From contig NZ_JBHLXE010000090.1 of NCBI RefSeq assembly GCF_042432445.1, forward strand, positions 1-64,000: a stretch of 64,000 nucleotides of DNA, written 5' to 3'. Below are positions 34,970 to 43,843 of this stretch, piece after piece. Position numbers and translations under genes: made by a program. This DNA is from Thorsellia kenyensis (GTDB lineage Bacteria; Pseudomonadota; Gammaproteobacteria; Enterobacterales; Thorselliaceae). Position 1 is the stretch's first letter, and each line of letters opens with the position of its first letter. Below the pieces are notes generated by a model. It was not told the DNA's origin. It saw only the letters and a program-made list of their open reading frames with translations, and did not search any database.

Positions 34970-36331
34970 ATGTTTGCAAACTTATCTGAAAGATTATCTA
35001 AAACACTACGGAATATCAGTGGACGTGGTCGTTTAACAGAAGAAAATATCCAAGATACATTACGCGAAGTGAGAATGGCCCTATTAGAAGCCGATGTCGC
35101 TTTACCGGTTGTCCGTGAATTTATAAAACAAGTCAAAGAGAGTGCTTTAGGCCAAGATGTAAATAAGAGCCTAACGCCTGGCCAAGAATTTGTAAAGATT
35201 GTTCAAAGACAATTAGAAATTGCGATGGGTGATGTCAATGAAAGTTTAAATCTTGCCGCTCAACCTCCTGCAGTTATTTTAATGGCTGGCTTGCAAGGAG
35301 CAGGAAAAACAACCAGTGTAGGTAAACTAGCAAAATTTTTAAAAGAGAAACATAAGAAAAAAGTACTTGTGGTCTCTGCGGATATTTATCGTCCTGCAGC
35401 CATTAAACAACTTGAAACTCTAGCAAATCAACTTGACGTCGCTTTTTTTGCATCGAACACAGAGCAGAAGCCTGTTGATATAGTGACAAACGCTTTGCAG
35501 CACGCTAAATTGCAATTTTTTGATGTGCTGATTGTCGATACTGCAGGTCGTCTCCATGTTGATAGCGACATGATGGATGAGATAAAAAAAGTCCATCAAG
35601 TGCTTAATCCGATAGAGACACTCTTTGTTGTTGATGCGATGACAGGACAGGACGCCGCTAATACTGCCAAAGCATTTAACGAGGCTTTACCATTAACTGG
35701 TGTAATATTGACCAAAGTTGATGGGGATGCTAGAGGGGGGGCTGCGCTTTCAATAAGACATATCACGGGAAAACCGATAAAATTTTTAGGGGTGGGTGAA
35801 AAAACAGACGCATTAGAACCATTTTACCCAGAAAGATTAGCATCAAGAATCTTAGGTATGGGAGATGTACTTTCTCTTATTGAAGATCTTGAAAGTAAGG
35901 TAGATAAAGCCCAAGCTGAAAAAATGGCAAATAAGCTCAAAAAAGGGGAGTCTTTTGATTTAAATGATTTCTTAGAGCAACTTCAGCAAATGAAAAAAAT
36001 GGGTGGGATGGCTAATTTAATGACGAAACTTCCAGGTATGGGAAACCTACCTCAAGGGGCTATGGATATGGTTGGAGATAAATCCATGGCAAAAATGGAA
36101 GCAATTATCAACTCTATGACGCTTAAAGAACGCTCTAAGCCAGAGATAATTAAAGGTTCTCGAAAAAAACGAATTGCGACTGGTTCAGGAACTCAAGTGC
36201 AAGATGTAAACCGTCTTCTAAAACAATTCGATGATATGCAAAGAATGATGAAGAAAATGAAAAAAGGCGGCCTTGCTAATATGATGAGAGGAATGAAAGG
36301 AATGATGCCCCCTGGTATGTTAGGCAGATGA
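34970..36331 (+). CDS. ffh: Signal recognition particle protein Ffh
   Basis: GTPase subunit of SRP; with 4.5S RNA it targets inner-membrane proteins to FtsY/SecYEG. The 453 residues match E. coli exactly in length. N domain, then G domain with GLQGAGKTTSVGKL, DTAGRLHVD, TKVDGDARGGAAL, then the methionine-rich M domain ending in MRGMKGMMPPGMLGR. The ATG at 34970 is chosen over 34961 because homology begins there and GAG lies 9 nt upstream. It precedes the rpsP operon as in E. coli. Confidence 0.98.
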   Translation: MFANLSERLSKTLRNISGRGRLTEENIQDTLREVRMALLEADVALPVVREFIKQVKESALGQDVNKSLTPGQEFVKIVQRQLEIAMGDVNESLNLAAQPPAVILMAGLQGAGKTTSVGKLAKFLKEKHKKKVLVVSADIYRPAAIKQLETLANQLDVAFFASNTEQKPVDIVTNALQHAKLQFFDVLIVDTAGRLHVDSDMMDEIKKVHQVLNPIETLFVVDAMTGQDAANTAKAFNEALPLTGVILTKVDGDARGGAALSIRHITGKPIKFLGVGEKTDALEPFYPERLASRILGMGDVLSLIEDLESKVDKAQAEKMANKLKKGESFDLNDFLEQLQQMKKMGGMANLMTKLPGMGNLPQGAMDMVGDKSMAKMEAIINSMTLKERSKPEIIKGSRKKRIATGSGTQVQDVNRLLKQFDDMQRMMKKMKKGGLANMMRGMKGMMPPGMLGR

Positions 36332-36412
36332 TTTATTTCTTTTCAACGGCTTTATTCGGTTTGAGTCTTGCTTTTTAGCTTAAATTAAGTAGAATACCTA
36401 GTCTTATTTGAA

Positions 36413-36435
36413 ATGGGCAAGAATGCTCATTTTTT
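36413..36435 (+). terminator. Terminator after ffh
   Basis: ATGGGC (36413-36418) and GCTCAT (36425-36430), with one G-T wobble, are followed by TTTTTT. It separates ffh from the rpsP operon. Downstream, GGGTTAA and TTAACCC near 36446-36488 could form a long-loop stem in the rpsP leader. Confidence 0.65.
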
Positions 36436-36564
36436 ATAAGCGGGGTTAAAATTTTAGTATTTAGTTTATTAAATCAATAGCTTAACCCAAAATTACTTTA
36501 CCTTTAAGATAAATACCCTAATTTAATTTAGCTCTATTTATCCAATTTATATAATGAGGATGTT

Positions 36565-36813
36565 ATGGTAACAATTCGTTTAGCTCGTGGCGGTTCTAAA
36601 AAACGCCCATTTTATCAAGTGGTTGTGACAGATAGTCGCAATTCTCGTGATGGTCGCTTCATTGAGCGTTTAGGTTTCTTCAATCCAGTAGCTTCTGGTC
36701 AAGCTGAAACTTTACGTTTAGATCTTGATCGTATCAACCACTGGATTGGTGTTGGTGCAACTGTATCAGATCGTGTAGGCCAACTTATCAAAGAAGCTAA
36801 AAAATCAGCGTAA
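36565..36813 (+). CDS. rpsP: 30S ribosomal protein S16
   Basis: Ribosomal protein of 82 residues, full family length: VTIRLARGGSKKRPFYQVVVTDSRNSRDGRFIE followed by GFFNP and GATVSDRV. First gene of rpsP-rimM-trmD-rplS, the classical operon order. GAGGATG precedes the ATG. Confidence 0.98.
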   Translation: MVTIRLARGGSKKRPFYQVVVTDSRNSRDGRFIERLGFFNPVASGQAETLRLDLDRINHWIGVGATVSDRVGQLIKEAKKSA

Positions 36814-36867
36814 GTTGCTTTAAGCTTGTTTGAATCAGCAATCTTTTAACATCAGTAATGAATATTT

Positions 36868-37413
36868 ATGCAATCTAAAGCTAAACATACGCTAAATCGT
36901 CCTATTGTTGTCGGTAAAATCGGAGCTCCTTATGGAGTCAAAGGATGGTTAAAGTTATTTCCTTCAACGGAAGATAAAGAAGCTATCTTTGATTATATGC
37001 CTTGGTATTTAAGATCTAAAGGCCAACTCAAATTAGCCGAAGTCGATGAATGGAAGTGGCATGGACAAGATTTGATTGTTAAATTAAAATCTATTGATGA
37101 TAGAGATATTGCGCATTTATTGACTAATGCTGAAGTCGTGATAGAAGAAACTGATTTACCTCTCTTAGATGACGGGGAATATTATTGGAAAGACCTCATT
37201 AATTGTCGTGTTTCTACTGAAGCAGGCTATGATATGGGTGTTGTAACCGAATTGATGGAAACTGGATCTAATGATGTATTAGTGGTCAGGGCAAATTTGA
37301 ATGATGCATTTGGTGCAAAAGAGAGACTAATTCCCTATCTTGATGAAACGGTGATTAAATCTGTTGATATTGTAGCAAAAAACATTATTGTTGATTGGGA
37401 TCCTAGTTTTTAA
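36868..37413 (+). CDS. rimM: Ribosome maturation factor RimM
   Basis: Assists assembly of the 30S head through S19. The 181-residue product (E. coli 182) has the N-terminal VVGKIGAPYGVKGWLKL barrel and the C-terminal PRC-like domain with YYWKDLI, GVVTELMETGSNDVLVV and LIPYLDETVI. The stop TAA overlaps the trmD ATG by one base (TAATG). Confidence 0.97.
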   Translation: MQSKAKHTLNRPIVVGKIGAPYGVKGWLKLFPSTEDKEAIFDYMPWYLRSKGQLKLAEVDEWKWHGQDLIVKLKSIDDRDIAHLLTNAEVVIEETDLPLLDDGEYYWKDLINCRVSTEAGYDMGVVTELMETGSNDVLVVRANLNDAFGAKERLIPYLDETVIKSVDIVAKNIIVDWDPSF

Positions 37414-38150
37414 TGCACATTGGTGTAATTAGTCTTTTTCCTGAAATGTTTCAAGCGATTACCGATTATGGCGTGATTGGTCGAGCAGTAAAAGAAAAGC
37501 GTTTAAAGGTAGATTTTTTTAATCCTAGAGACTTTACACACGATAGACATCAAACTGTTGATGATCGTCCATATGGCGGTGGTCCAGGGATGTTAATGAT
37601 GGTGCAACCTTTAAGTGACGCAATTTTGAGTGCCAAATCTCACCTAGGTGAAGAAACGAAAGTGATTTATTTATCACCTCAAGGCCAAAAGTTGACACAA
37701 ACAGGTGTATCTACATTAAGCCAACATTCGACTCTTATTTTAATTTGTGGTCGTTACGAGGGCATTGATGAGCGTGTGATTGAAACTTTAGTTGATGAAG
37801 AGTGGTCTGTCGGCGATTATGTGCTGAGTGGTGGAGAATTACCTGCCATGGTACTGATTGACGCTGTAGTGCGCTTATTACCAGGTGTTTTAGGTCATGC
37901 AGAGTCCGCGGTAGAAGATTCTTTCGTTAATGGATTATTAGATCATCCTCATTACACGCGACCTGAATTATTAAACGGTTTGCAGGTACCAAAAGTTTTA
38001 CTTTCTGGTAATCATGCAGAAATTCGTCGGTGGCGATTAAAGCAATCCCTCGGACGTACTTGGCAAAGAAGACCCGATCTTCTTAATCATCTAGCTCTGA
38101 CTGATGAGCATAAAAAATTGTTGACGGAATATCAACAAGAACAAAATTAA
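37413..38150 (+). CDS. trmD: tRNA (guanine-N1)-methyltransferase TrmD
   Basis: SPOUT-class enzyme that makes m1G37 in tRNA and so prevents frameshifting. The 245-residue product has DDRPYGGGPGMLM, the knot-forming LICGRYEGIDERV and DYVLSGGELPAMVLIDAV, and the C-terminal tRNA-binding domain with HYTRPE. Overlaps rimM by one base. Confidence 0.98.
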   Translation: MHIGVISLFPEMFQAITDYGVIGRAVKEKRLKVDFFNPRDFTHDRHQTVDDRPYGGGPGMLMMVQPLSDAILSAKSHLGEETKVIYLSPQGQKLTQTGVSTLSQHSTLILICGRYEGIDERVIETLVDEEWSVGDYVLSGGELPAMVLIDAVVRLLPGVLGHAESAVEDSFVNGLLDHPHYTRPELLNGLQVPKVLLSGNHAEIRRWRLKQSLGRTWQRRPDLLNHLALTDEHKKLLTEYQQEQN

Positions 38151-38197
38151 TTCTTATTTTGTTTTTCATTCAGTTTATCTAGCAATAGGAAAAAATT

Positions 38198-38563
38198 ATG
38201 AGCAACATTATTAAACAATTAGAACAAGAACAAATGAAAAAAGACGTCCCTGCATTTCGTCCTGGTGATACAGTCGAAGTGAAAGTATGGGTTGTTGAAG
38301 GATCAAAAAAACGTTTACAGGCTTTTGAAGGCGTAGTTATTGCTATTCGTAATCGTGGTCTTCATTCTGCATTTACTGTACGTAAAATTTCAAATGGTGA
38401 AGGTGTTGAGCGTGTATTCCAAACACACTCTCCTGTCATTGACAGCATATCTGTAAAACGTCGTGGTCTTGTACGTCAGTCTAAACTTTACTACTTACGT
38501 GAGCGTACTGGTCGTTCTGCACGTATTAAAGAGCGCTTAAATCGTGTAAATTCACGCGGTTAA
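38198..38563 (+). CDS. rplS: 50S ribosomal protein L19
   Basis: Ribosomal protein at the subunit interface, 121 residues (E. coli 115). Landmarks: PAFRPGDTVEVKVWVVEG, GVVIAIRNRGL, GVERVFQTHSP, and YYLRERTGRSARIKERL. Last gene of the rpsP operon; a strong terminator follows 24 nt after the stop. Confidence 0.98.
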   Translation: MSNIIKQLEQEQMKKDVPAFRPGDTVEVKVWVVEGSKKRLQAFEGVVIAIRNRGLHSAFTVRKISNGEGVERVFQTHSPVIDSISVKRRGLVRQSKLYYLRERTGRSARIKERLNRVNSRG

Positions 38564-38586
38564 TATTTGATATAATCAAATTTTAA

Positions 38587-38626
38587 CAATAGAAAAAGCT
38601 CGGTTTTTGCCGAGCTTTTTCTATTG
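38587..38626. terminator. Strong terminator of the rpsP operon
   Basis: Positions 38587-38603 and 38610-38626 are perfect 17-bp complements around a 6-nt loop; the core is AAAAAGCTCGG/CCGAGCTTTTT. The symmetric A- and T-runs would let it work in either direction. Confidence 0.95.
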
Positions 38627-38748
38627 TAGATTATCTTCTGTTTTTATTTAACAGGAAATAAGAAAACTAAATAATGAATAATAAATAAGAAACTATAAAC
38701 TGCTTGAATTCGTATGTTTAGTCAGTAATAATAAATAGACATTAATTC

Positions 38749-38775
38749 CATCGTCTCTATTTATGTGAGATGATG
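38749..38775 (+). promoter_or_regulatory. Stem-loop in the erpA leader
   Basis: CATCGTCTC (38749-38757) pairs with GAGATGATG (38767-38775), with one G-U wobble and a 9-nt loop. It ends 28 nt before the erpA ATG. A second dyad, ATAAATAGA/TCTATTTAT, overlaps it at about 38731-38763, so two alternative structures are possible. Function unknown. Confidence 0.45.
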
Positions 38776-38803
38776 CCACCTGAAAACTTTATAAGAGTCT
38801 GAT

Positions 38804-39151
38804 ATGTCAATGAATGATGAAACATTGCCTTTAATATTTACAGATAAAGCTGCTAATAGGGTAAAAACATTAATTACCGAGGAAGAAAATCCTAATCTAA
38901 GATTGAGGGTTTATATCACTGGTGGTGGTTGTAGTGGCTTCCAATATGGCTTTATGTTCGATGAGAAAGTGAACGAAGATGATTTCACTATAGAAAAGCA
39001 AGGGGTTGCACTTGTGGTTGATCCTATGAGCTTACAATATCTCATTGGCGGTACGGTAGATTTTTTAGATGGTTTAGAAGGATCTCGATTTGTTGTGAAT
39101 AATCCTAATGCAACCAGTACCTGTGGCTGTGGTTCCTCCTTTAGCGTTTAA
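38804..39151 (+). CDS. erpA: Iron-sulfur cluster insertion protein ErpA
   Basis: A-type Fe-S carrier, 115 residues (E. coli 114). The three cluster-binding cysteines are visible in GGGCSGFQYGF and STCGCGSSF. In E. coli it supplies clusters to IspG/IspH of the MEP pathway, so it serves the same pathway as dxr here. Monocistronic between two terminators. Confidence 0.97.
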   Translation: MSMNDETLPLIFTDKAANRVKTLITEEENPNLRLRVYITGGGCSGFQYGFMFDEKVNEDDFTIEKQGVALVVDPMSLQYLIGGTVDFLDGLEGSRFVVNNPNATSTCGCGSSFSV

Positions 39152-39172
39152 TTCTTTAATGCTTCATAATAG

Positions 39173-39219
39173 ATCCTATACCTATGATTAGCACATTCGC
39201 AAAAGTATCGGTATAGGAT
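39173..39219. terminator. Stem-loop between convergent erpA and the J-domain gene
   Basis: ATCCTATACC (39173-39182) and GGTATAGGAT (39210-39219) are a perfect 10-bp inverted repeat with a 27-nt loop, followed on the plus strand by GTTGTTTGAATTCTT. Likely a terminator for erpA, possibly for both genes. Confidence 0.6.
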
Positions 39220-39244
39220 GTTGTTTGAATTCTTGACTTTAGCA

Positions 39245-40555
39245 TTAGCCAATTGAGTATTTTTTGTTAATAAATTCATCTAAAAGAGTGTTAAGCCCTT
39301 TGATGGTTTGTTGTTTGGAAAAAAATAGATGATAAAGTTCAGCTATAGATCTTTTTAGATAAAGATTATGTTCTTCAATGTTTTTTTCGGTTTGCTTTTG
39401 AGTCTTGGCATGAAATTTTGTCCATACTAATCCCTCAGCTGTCATCTCATACTTTTGATTGGCTAGTGTTTGTTGACATTCAACTAATTTTTTAGCTAAA
39501 CTTTCTTCCATTAGCCTAAACGTATTATCAGATAATGTAAGAGATATTTGAGGTAAATATTGCATTGCTAGCTCAATAATGATATGAAAATCTTTGGCTT
39601 TTTTTGCACTTGCAAGCTGCTTCATGAGATCCATATACTGAGTTTTATCTTCACTATCAGCGAGTTTATCTGGATGAAATTTATGCGCAAGCTGCCTATA
39701 CAGTTTATTGATCTCATCGTTATCTAATAATTTTTCTGCTTGCGAACTCTCTTGGTTTTGCTGTGCAAAATCGTTTTCTTCATCTGTATTAAAATCAAAA
39801 TCAAAATCAAAATCAATTTGTTCTTCTTGACTAGAAAAAAAATCATTTTTTTCTTGTTTCTCTAATTCATTTTCTAATGCATCGACAATAGATAGAAGCT
39901 CTTGCATATCAAATTCAAATTCTCCTAATTCATTCCGCTCCTCAATGTAATTGGGATCTGGTTTAAAAAAAGGATCGCTAAACAAGTTATCTCGGAGATC
40001 TGGATTCGTCAGCAGAGCAACCCACTGCTCTTTTGATAAAAGAGGAAGATCTTGTTCATATTCTTCCTTAAGTGTTTCTTGCAGAATTTTTAATAGATTA
40101 TTGATTTGAGAATGGAGATCTAATGTTGGATTAAGGGTCACCTTCGGATCAATACCAAATTTTTCAAAGCGAGCTTTAATGGCCTCAGCTTGAAATTCAA
40201 TAACATCATCTAATTGAACACTTTGCTCTCCTATATTAAATGGATTACTAGTGATGTTATTCTTTAAGTCGTTGATCCAAATTAATAAAGCATCAAGGCG
40301 GTTATCAGATAATGATTTATAGGGAATAAAACGGATAAGCTCAATAATTACGCCTTTTAGGCATTTACAGTAGTTAATTTCAGTTTCAGCAATCATTGAC
40401 TGCGTTTTTTCAAAAAGTGCTTTTTTATCTTTAGATAATTTTGTTATTTGTGATTCTATTTTTTCTATTTTGTTTTTAAGATCATGGATTCGCTTCCATT
40501 GACTTTTAGAAACGGATCTAGGTTTTTGCTCGATAAGATTAAGATTTTTATTCAT
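39245..40555 (-). CDS. J-domain-containing protein of unknown function
   Basis: Predicted cytosolic co-chaperone of 436 residues. The N-terminal third is charged and coiled-coil-like (KNKIEKIESQITKLSKDKKALFEKTQ). A very acidic linker (about 215-280) includes DFDFDFDFN, and a J-domain helix pair follows, KLYRQLAHKFHPDKLAD, with HPD at 294-296. The HPD loop implies stimulation of a DnaK-type ATPase. There is no zinc-finger or G/F region, so it is not DnaJ or CbpA. Client and partner Hsp70 unknown. The ATG at 40555 has GAG 11 nt upstream. Confidence 0.8.
   Translation of the reverse strand: MNKNLNLIEQKPRSVSKSQWKRIHDLKNKIEKIESQITKLSKDKKALFEKTQSMIAETEINYCKCLKGVIIELIRFIPYKSLSDNRLDALLIWINDLKNNITSNPFNIGEQSVQLDDVIEFQAEAIKARFEKFGIDPKVTLNPTLDLHSQINNLLKILQETLKEEYEQDLPLLSKEQWVALLTNPDLRDNLFSDPFFKPDPNYIEERNELGEFEFDMQELLSIVDALENELEKQEKNDFFSSQEEQIDFDFDFDFNTDEENDFAQQNQESSQAEKLLDNDEINKLYRQLAHKFHPDKLADSEDKTQYMDLMKQLASAKKAKDFHIIIELAMQYLPQISLTLSDNTFRLMEESLAKKLVECQQTLANQKYEMTAEGLVWTKFHAKTQKQTEKNIEEHNLYLKRSIAELYHLFFSKQQTIKGLNTLLDEFINKKYSIG
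39791..39816. repeat. In-frame hexanucleotide repeat in the J-domain gene
   Basis: AAAATC repeats four times in a row from 39791 to 39814 with a partial fifth. Read on the minus strand it encodes alternating Asp-Phe. Six-base units keep the reading frame, so copy-number change would alter only the length of the acidic DF tract. Confidence 0.9.
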
Positions 40556-40637
40556 TTAGTAGTTCTCATTTTTTTATGATACGAATTTATACACGGATCA
40601 AAGAAACGATTGTAGTAAGGTTAAAATGAAATTTAAC

Positions 40638-41888
40638 TTATTTTTTTAGTGCAGCTTTGCACAATTCTAGTGTTACCTTATATGATTTTTCAAAAGCTTT
40701 TAATGGTAAAAATTCAAATGCTGAATGAAAATTATGGGCTCCAGTAAAATAGTTGGGTGTGATTACCCCTTTTGCAGCAAGTGCACTGCCATCGGTACCG
40801 CCCCGCATGGGGATAATTTTAGGCTCAATTTGTAATGTCTGAAAGACAGATTTTAATAGATCAATTGAAGTCGTATCACCACCATTTTGAAGACTATTCG
40901 CAATATTGCTATACACATCTTCAATATGGCAATTTATTTTTGCCGTAGGATAGTTTTTTTGCATTTTTTCGATTTGCTGCATAAGAAACTGTTTACGTTT
41001 TTCATAATTTGTTAAATCAAAATCTCTGATAGAAACCCCAGCTTTAGCTTCATTTTGATTAGCTTGTAGCGAGTTAAACCAAAAATAACCCTCTCTACCT
41101 TCAGTATGCTCTGGTGTATCTTTAATATCAAAGCATCCCATTAAATCTTGTATGATACGAAGAGGATTGACTAAAACATTTTTTGCTGACATTGGATGCG
41201 CAGTCACTCCTTCGATATGAATAAATGCAGTGCCAGCATTAAATGTTTCATAAATAAGTTCGCCTGTCTCACAACAATCTATTGTATATGCGAAGTCTAC
41301 TTTAAATCTAGACAGATCTAATAACTTTGAACCTCTCAAGCCAATTTCTTCATCGGAAACAAAGCTGATATAAATATCACCATGTGGAGTATCCGGGTTT
41401 TCATTAAAATAGGCAACCATTTCCATGACAGCAGTGATGGCTGCCTTATTATCCGCTCCAAGAACACTTGTGCCATCACTGAAAATAATCTCTTCATTAA
41501 GGTATTTTTTTATTTCAGGGCGTTCATTCACGCGCAACCAGATATTCTTTTCGGAGTTAAGGCATAAATCTGAGCCTGTAAAGGTTAATACCTGTGGTTT
41601 TATATCTGGGTTTAAGCCGACATCGACAGTGTCTGTATGAGCACAAAATCCAATAGTATAGGCATTTTTTGTATTACCTGGTATTCTTGCCGTCACATTG
41701 GCATATTCATCAATATGCACATCTAGGCAGTTCAATTCTGTCAATTCTTTAGCCAAGCAGTGAGCCATATCCCATTGTCCTTTAGTGCTGGGAACCTGAG
41801 TGGCAGACGCGTCACTTTGACTCGTAATGCTTAGATAGTTAAAAAAACGAGATTTTAGCTTTTGTTGTATTGGGGTTGTAATTGTCAT
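40638..41888 (-). CDS. pepT: Peptidase T (tripeptidase)
   Basis: Zinc-dependent M20 aminotripeptidase, cytosolic. The 416-residue product (E. coli 408) has AHTDTVD and GADNKAA for metal binding, the catalytic Glu pair in DEEIGLRGS, GVTAHPMSAKNVLVNP in the lid domain, and RGGTDGSALAAKG. AAGGAG precedes the ATG. In E. coli pepT is under FNR control; I see no clear FNR box in the 124 nt upstream. Confidence 0.96.
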   Translation of the reverse strand: MTITTPIQQKLKSRFFNYLSITSQSDASATQVPSTKGQWDMAHCLAKELTELNCLDVHIDEYANVTARIPGNTKNAYTIGFCAHTDTVDVGLNPDIKPQVLTFTGSDLCLNSEKNIWLRVNERPEIKKYLNEEIIFSDGTSVLGADNKAAITAVMEMVAYFNENPDTPHGDIYISFVSDEEIGLRGSKLLDLSRFKVDFAYTIDCCETGELIYETFNAGTAFIHIEGVTAHPMSAKNVLVNPLRIIQDLMGCFDIKDTPEHTEGREGYFWFNSLQANQNEAKAGVSIRDFDLTNYEKRKQFLMQQIEKMQKNYPTAKINCHIEDVYSNIANSLQNGGDTTSIDLLKSVFQTLQIEPKIIPMRGGTDGSALAAKGVITPNYFTGAHNFHSAFEFLPLKAFEKSYKVTLELCKAALKK

Positions 41889-42012
41889 GGGAGCTCCTTG
41901 CTCAGTAATTTTTGATGACTTTGCATTTTAAAATGAATAATTTACGTAATTACTTTTAAAAATGCTTTTAGGGATGTATCAGTTATTTATTGTAGTAAAC
42001 ATGATAATAGAT

Positions 42013-42597
42013 TTACTCAAATAGTGAATTTATCTCGTCAAAACTGAATCCCCTGCTTTGCAAAAATCGTGCAATTTTTGCTTTTTCGTCAAGAGGAGCT
42101 TTGGGATTAAATGAGATAAATTTTTTGTAGGCTATTTCTTTTGCCAACTCAAACCAATCTATACCAGATTCTTCTAGGCATTGATTAATTAATGCTACAT
42201 TGATGCCTTTTTGATATAGGTTTTGCTTTAGTTTGTTTTTCCCTGTACCTTTTTTATGTTGTGTAGCGATATAGTTTCGAGTAAACCTAACATCATCTAT
42301 CCATTTATGCTCTTCGCAATAGAGGATCACTTCATCGATTATAGCTATTTGCTGAGTGCTTAATTGATTATTACTGCTAGAAAAATCATAATCTGTGTGC
42401 GAAAAATCCTCAGTAAATTCATCAAATTGTTTCGCGTTTTTATTTTGAATGGGGTGAGAGGATTTATTTTTTAATAAACAAAATTTATTTAATTTAATAC
42501 TTAACTCATGGCTACTATGATCTCGTTTTGCCAAATAATATTGGGCAAGATTAAGGAGCGTTTTAAAATTAAGTGATTCTTTCATACTTAAATTCAT
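42013..42597 (-). CDS. recX: Regulatory protein RecX
   Basis: Modulates RecA filament growth. The 194-residue product is longer than the usual 150-165. The core three-helix repeats are present: LLNLAQYYLAKRDHSSHELSIKL, ILYCEEHKWIDDVRFTRNYI, KGTGKNKLKQNLYQKGI and IARFLQSRGFSFDEI. The extra length is an Asn/Ser/Lys-rich insertion between the first and second repeats (about 46-85). recA is not adjacent, unlike in many bacteria. AGGAG lies 7-8 nt before the ATG. Confidence 0.9.
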   Translation of the reverse strand: MNLSMKESLNFKTLLNLAQYYLAKRDHSSHELSIKLNKFCLLKNKSSHPIQNKNAKQFDEFTEDFSHTDYDFSSSNNQLSTQQIAIIDEVILYCEEHKWIDDVRFTRNYIATQHKKGTGKNKLKQNLYQKGINVALINQCLEESGIDWFELAKEIAYKKFISFNPKAPLDEKAKIARFLQSRGFSFDEINSLFE

Positions 42598-42625
42598 AGA
42601 AAACTCCTCATTACATCCTCATCAA

Positions 42626-42922
42626 TTATTTATTTTTATCTATCGTGGTAACTGTGGGTTGAGCAGTCTGTTGCTGCTTGAAAATAGCCTTAAGCTCAAA
42701 AACACCGAATAAAAAGAGTCTAATTTTTTGACCAGATGTTAATGGGCCTGATTTGGCAGACATCACAGACATCATTAACACTTTGAGGCAGTTTGTTATC
42801 GCCATAAAAGCCAAAATAAAATAGAGGAAATAGTGAATAGGTGGCTTGACGGGGTAAACTACATTATACAGTAAGAAAAACCAAACTGAGAGCATGAGTA
42901 GACGGCCAAGATGAATGAGCAT
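42626..42922 (-). CDS. yhhL: DUF1145 inner-membrane protein (YhhL-like)
   Basis: Small membrane protein of 98 residues with two to three hydrophobic helices (LGRLLMLSVWFFLLYNVVYP, YFLYFILAFMAITNCLKVLMM). It ends with the family's conserved FLFGVFEL followed by a basic tail. Function unknown. It lies between dnaQ and recX on the same strand with an AAGGAT site before the ATG. Confidence 0.82.
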   Translation of the reverse strand: MLIHLGRLLMLSVWFFLLYNVVYPVKPPIHYFLYFILAFMAITNCLKVLMMSVMSAKSGPLTSGQKIRLFLFGVFELKAIFKQQQTAQPTVTTIDKNK

Positions 42923-42966
42923 AGTAGATCCTTAAATAGTTTCAGTTAATTTAAATGAGAGATTGG

Positions 42967-43686
42967 CTATTGACGCCATAAACAGGCCTTGCCCTTTTTC
43001 ATTACAGTGTCTAATCTTTGTTCATGCGCATTTAATTCTTCATCGGAAGCATACACAATACGCAATGGTTTTTTCTTCTCAATATAAACAGGTTCATTGG
43101 TTTGTATGATTTTTTCTTGCTCATTTTCTAAAGAAGCCAAAGAGAGAGCTGTTTGTCCTCCCGTCATCATTAAATAGACATCAGCTAAAATTTGGGCATC
43201 TAGCAAAGCGCCATGTAATGTTCTTTTACTATTATCAATACCTAGCCGAGAGCATAATGCATCTAAACTATTCCTTTTACCTGGAAACTGCTTTCTGGCC
43301 AGTTGTAATGAGTCTGTTACTTGGCAAATTGAGTTTGTGCTTAATTCTTTACCCAGCAAGCGAAATTCATAATCCATGAAACCGACATCAAAGGGGGCAT
43401 TATGAATAATTAGTTCACTGCCTTTAATGAAATCAATAAATTCGTCAAAAATCTCTGAGAATTCTGGCTTATCATCCAAAAATTCATCCGAAATCCCATG
43501 AACTCTGAAAGCTGGGAAGTCAACTAATCTATTGGGTTTTAAATACACATGAAAGTGTTTTCCTGTTAGGCGCCTGTTGATGACTTCCACTGCCCCAATT
43601 TCAATTATCCGATGCCCTTCATAGGTAACACCAAATTTATTCATTCCCGTAGTTTCTGTATCAAGAATAATCTGACGTGTTTGCAT
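42967..43686 (-). CDS. dnaQ: DNA polymerase III epsilon subunit (3'-5' proofreading exonuclease)
   Basis: Proofreading subunit of the replicative polymerase. The 239-residue product (E. coli 243) has Exo I ILDTETTGMN, Exo II IIHNAPFDVGFMDYEF, Exo III HGALLDAQILADVYLMM, and the C-terminal clamp/alpha-binding segment. Transcribed divergently from rnhA, the arrangement also seen in E. coli. Confidence 0.97.
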   Translation of the reverse strand: MQTRQIILDTETTGMNKFGVTYEGHRIIEIGAVEVINRRLTGKHFHVYLKPNRLVDFPAFRVHGISDEFLDDKPEFSEIFDEFIDFIKGSELIIHNAPFDVGFMDYEFRLLGKELSTNSICQVTDSLQLARKQFPGKRNSLDALCSRLGIDNSKRTLHGALLDAQILADVYLMMTGGQTALSLASLENEQEKIIQTNEPVYIEKKKPLRIVYASDEELNAHEQRLDTVMKKGKACLWRQ

Positions 43687-43796
43687 TTTTATCTGTCTTT
43701 ATCGGTTTATAAGAAAACAAAAGTGAAAAAATAGAGTAATAATCTCAATATTTAAATTATATCACAGCTAAAAAAATCATTTAGTATATAAAAATT

Positions 43797-43802
43797 GTAT
43801 AA
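43797..43802 (+). promoter_or_regulatory. Candidate -10 element for rnhA in the dnaQ-rnhA gap
   Basis: A perfect TATAAT lies about 42 nt before the rnhA start in the 157-nt divergent gap. No good -35 is seen at 16-18 bp. The gap is otherwise AT-rich without further features. Confidence 0.35.
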
Positions 43803-43843
43803 TGCTATTTTTAATGAAAATAGAGAACTGACAAGGATAAGAA

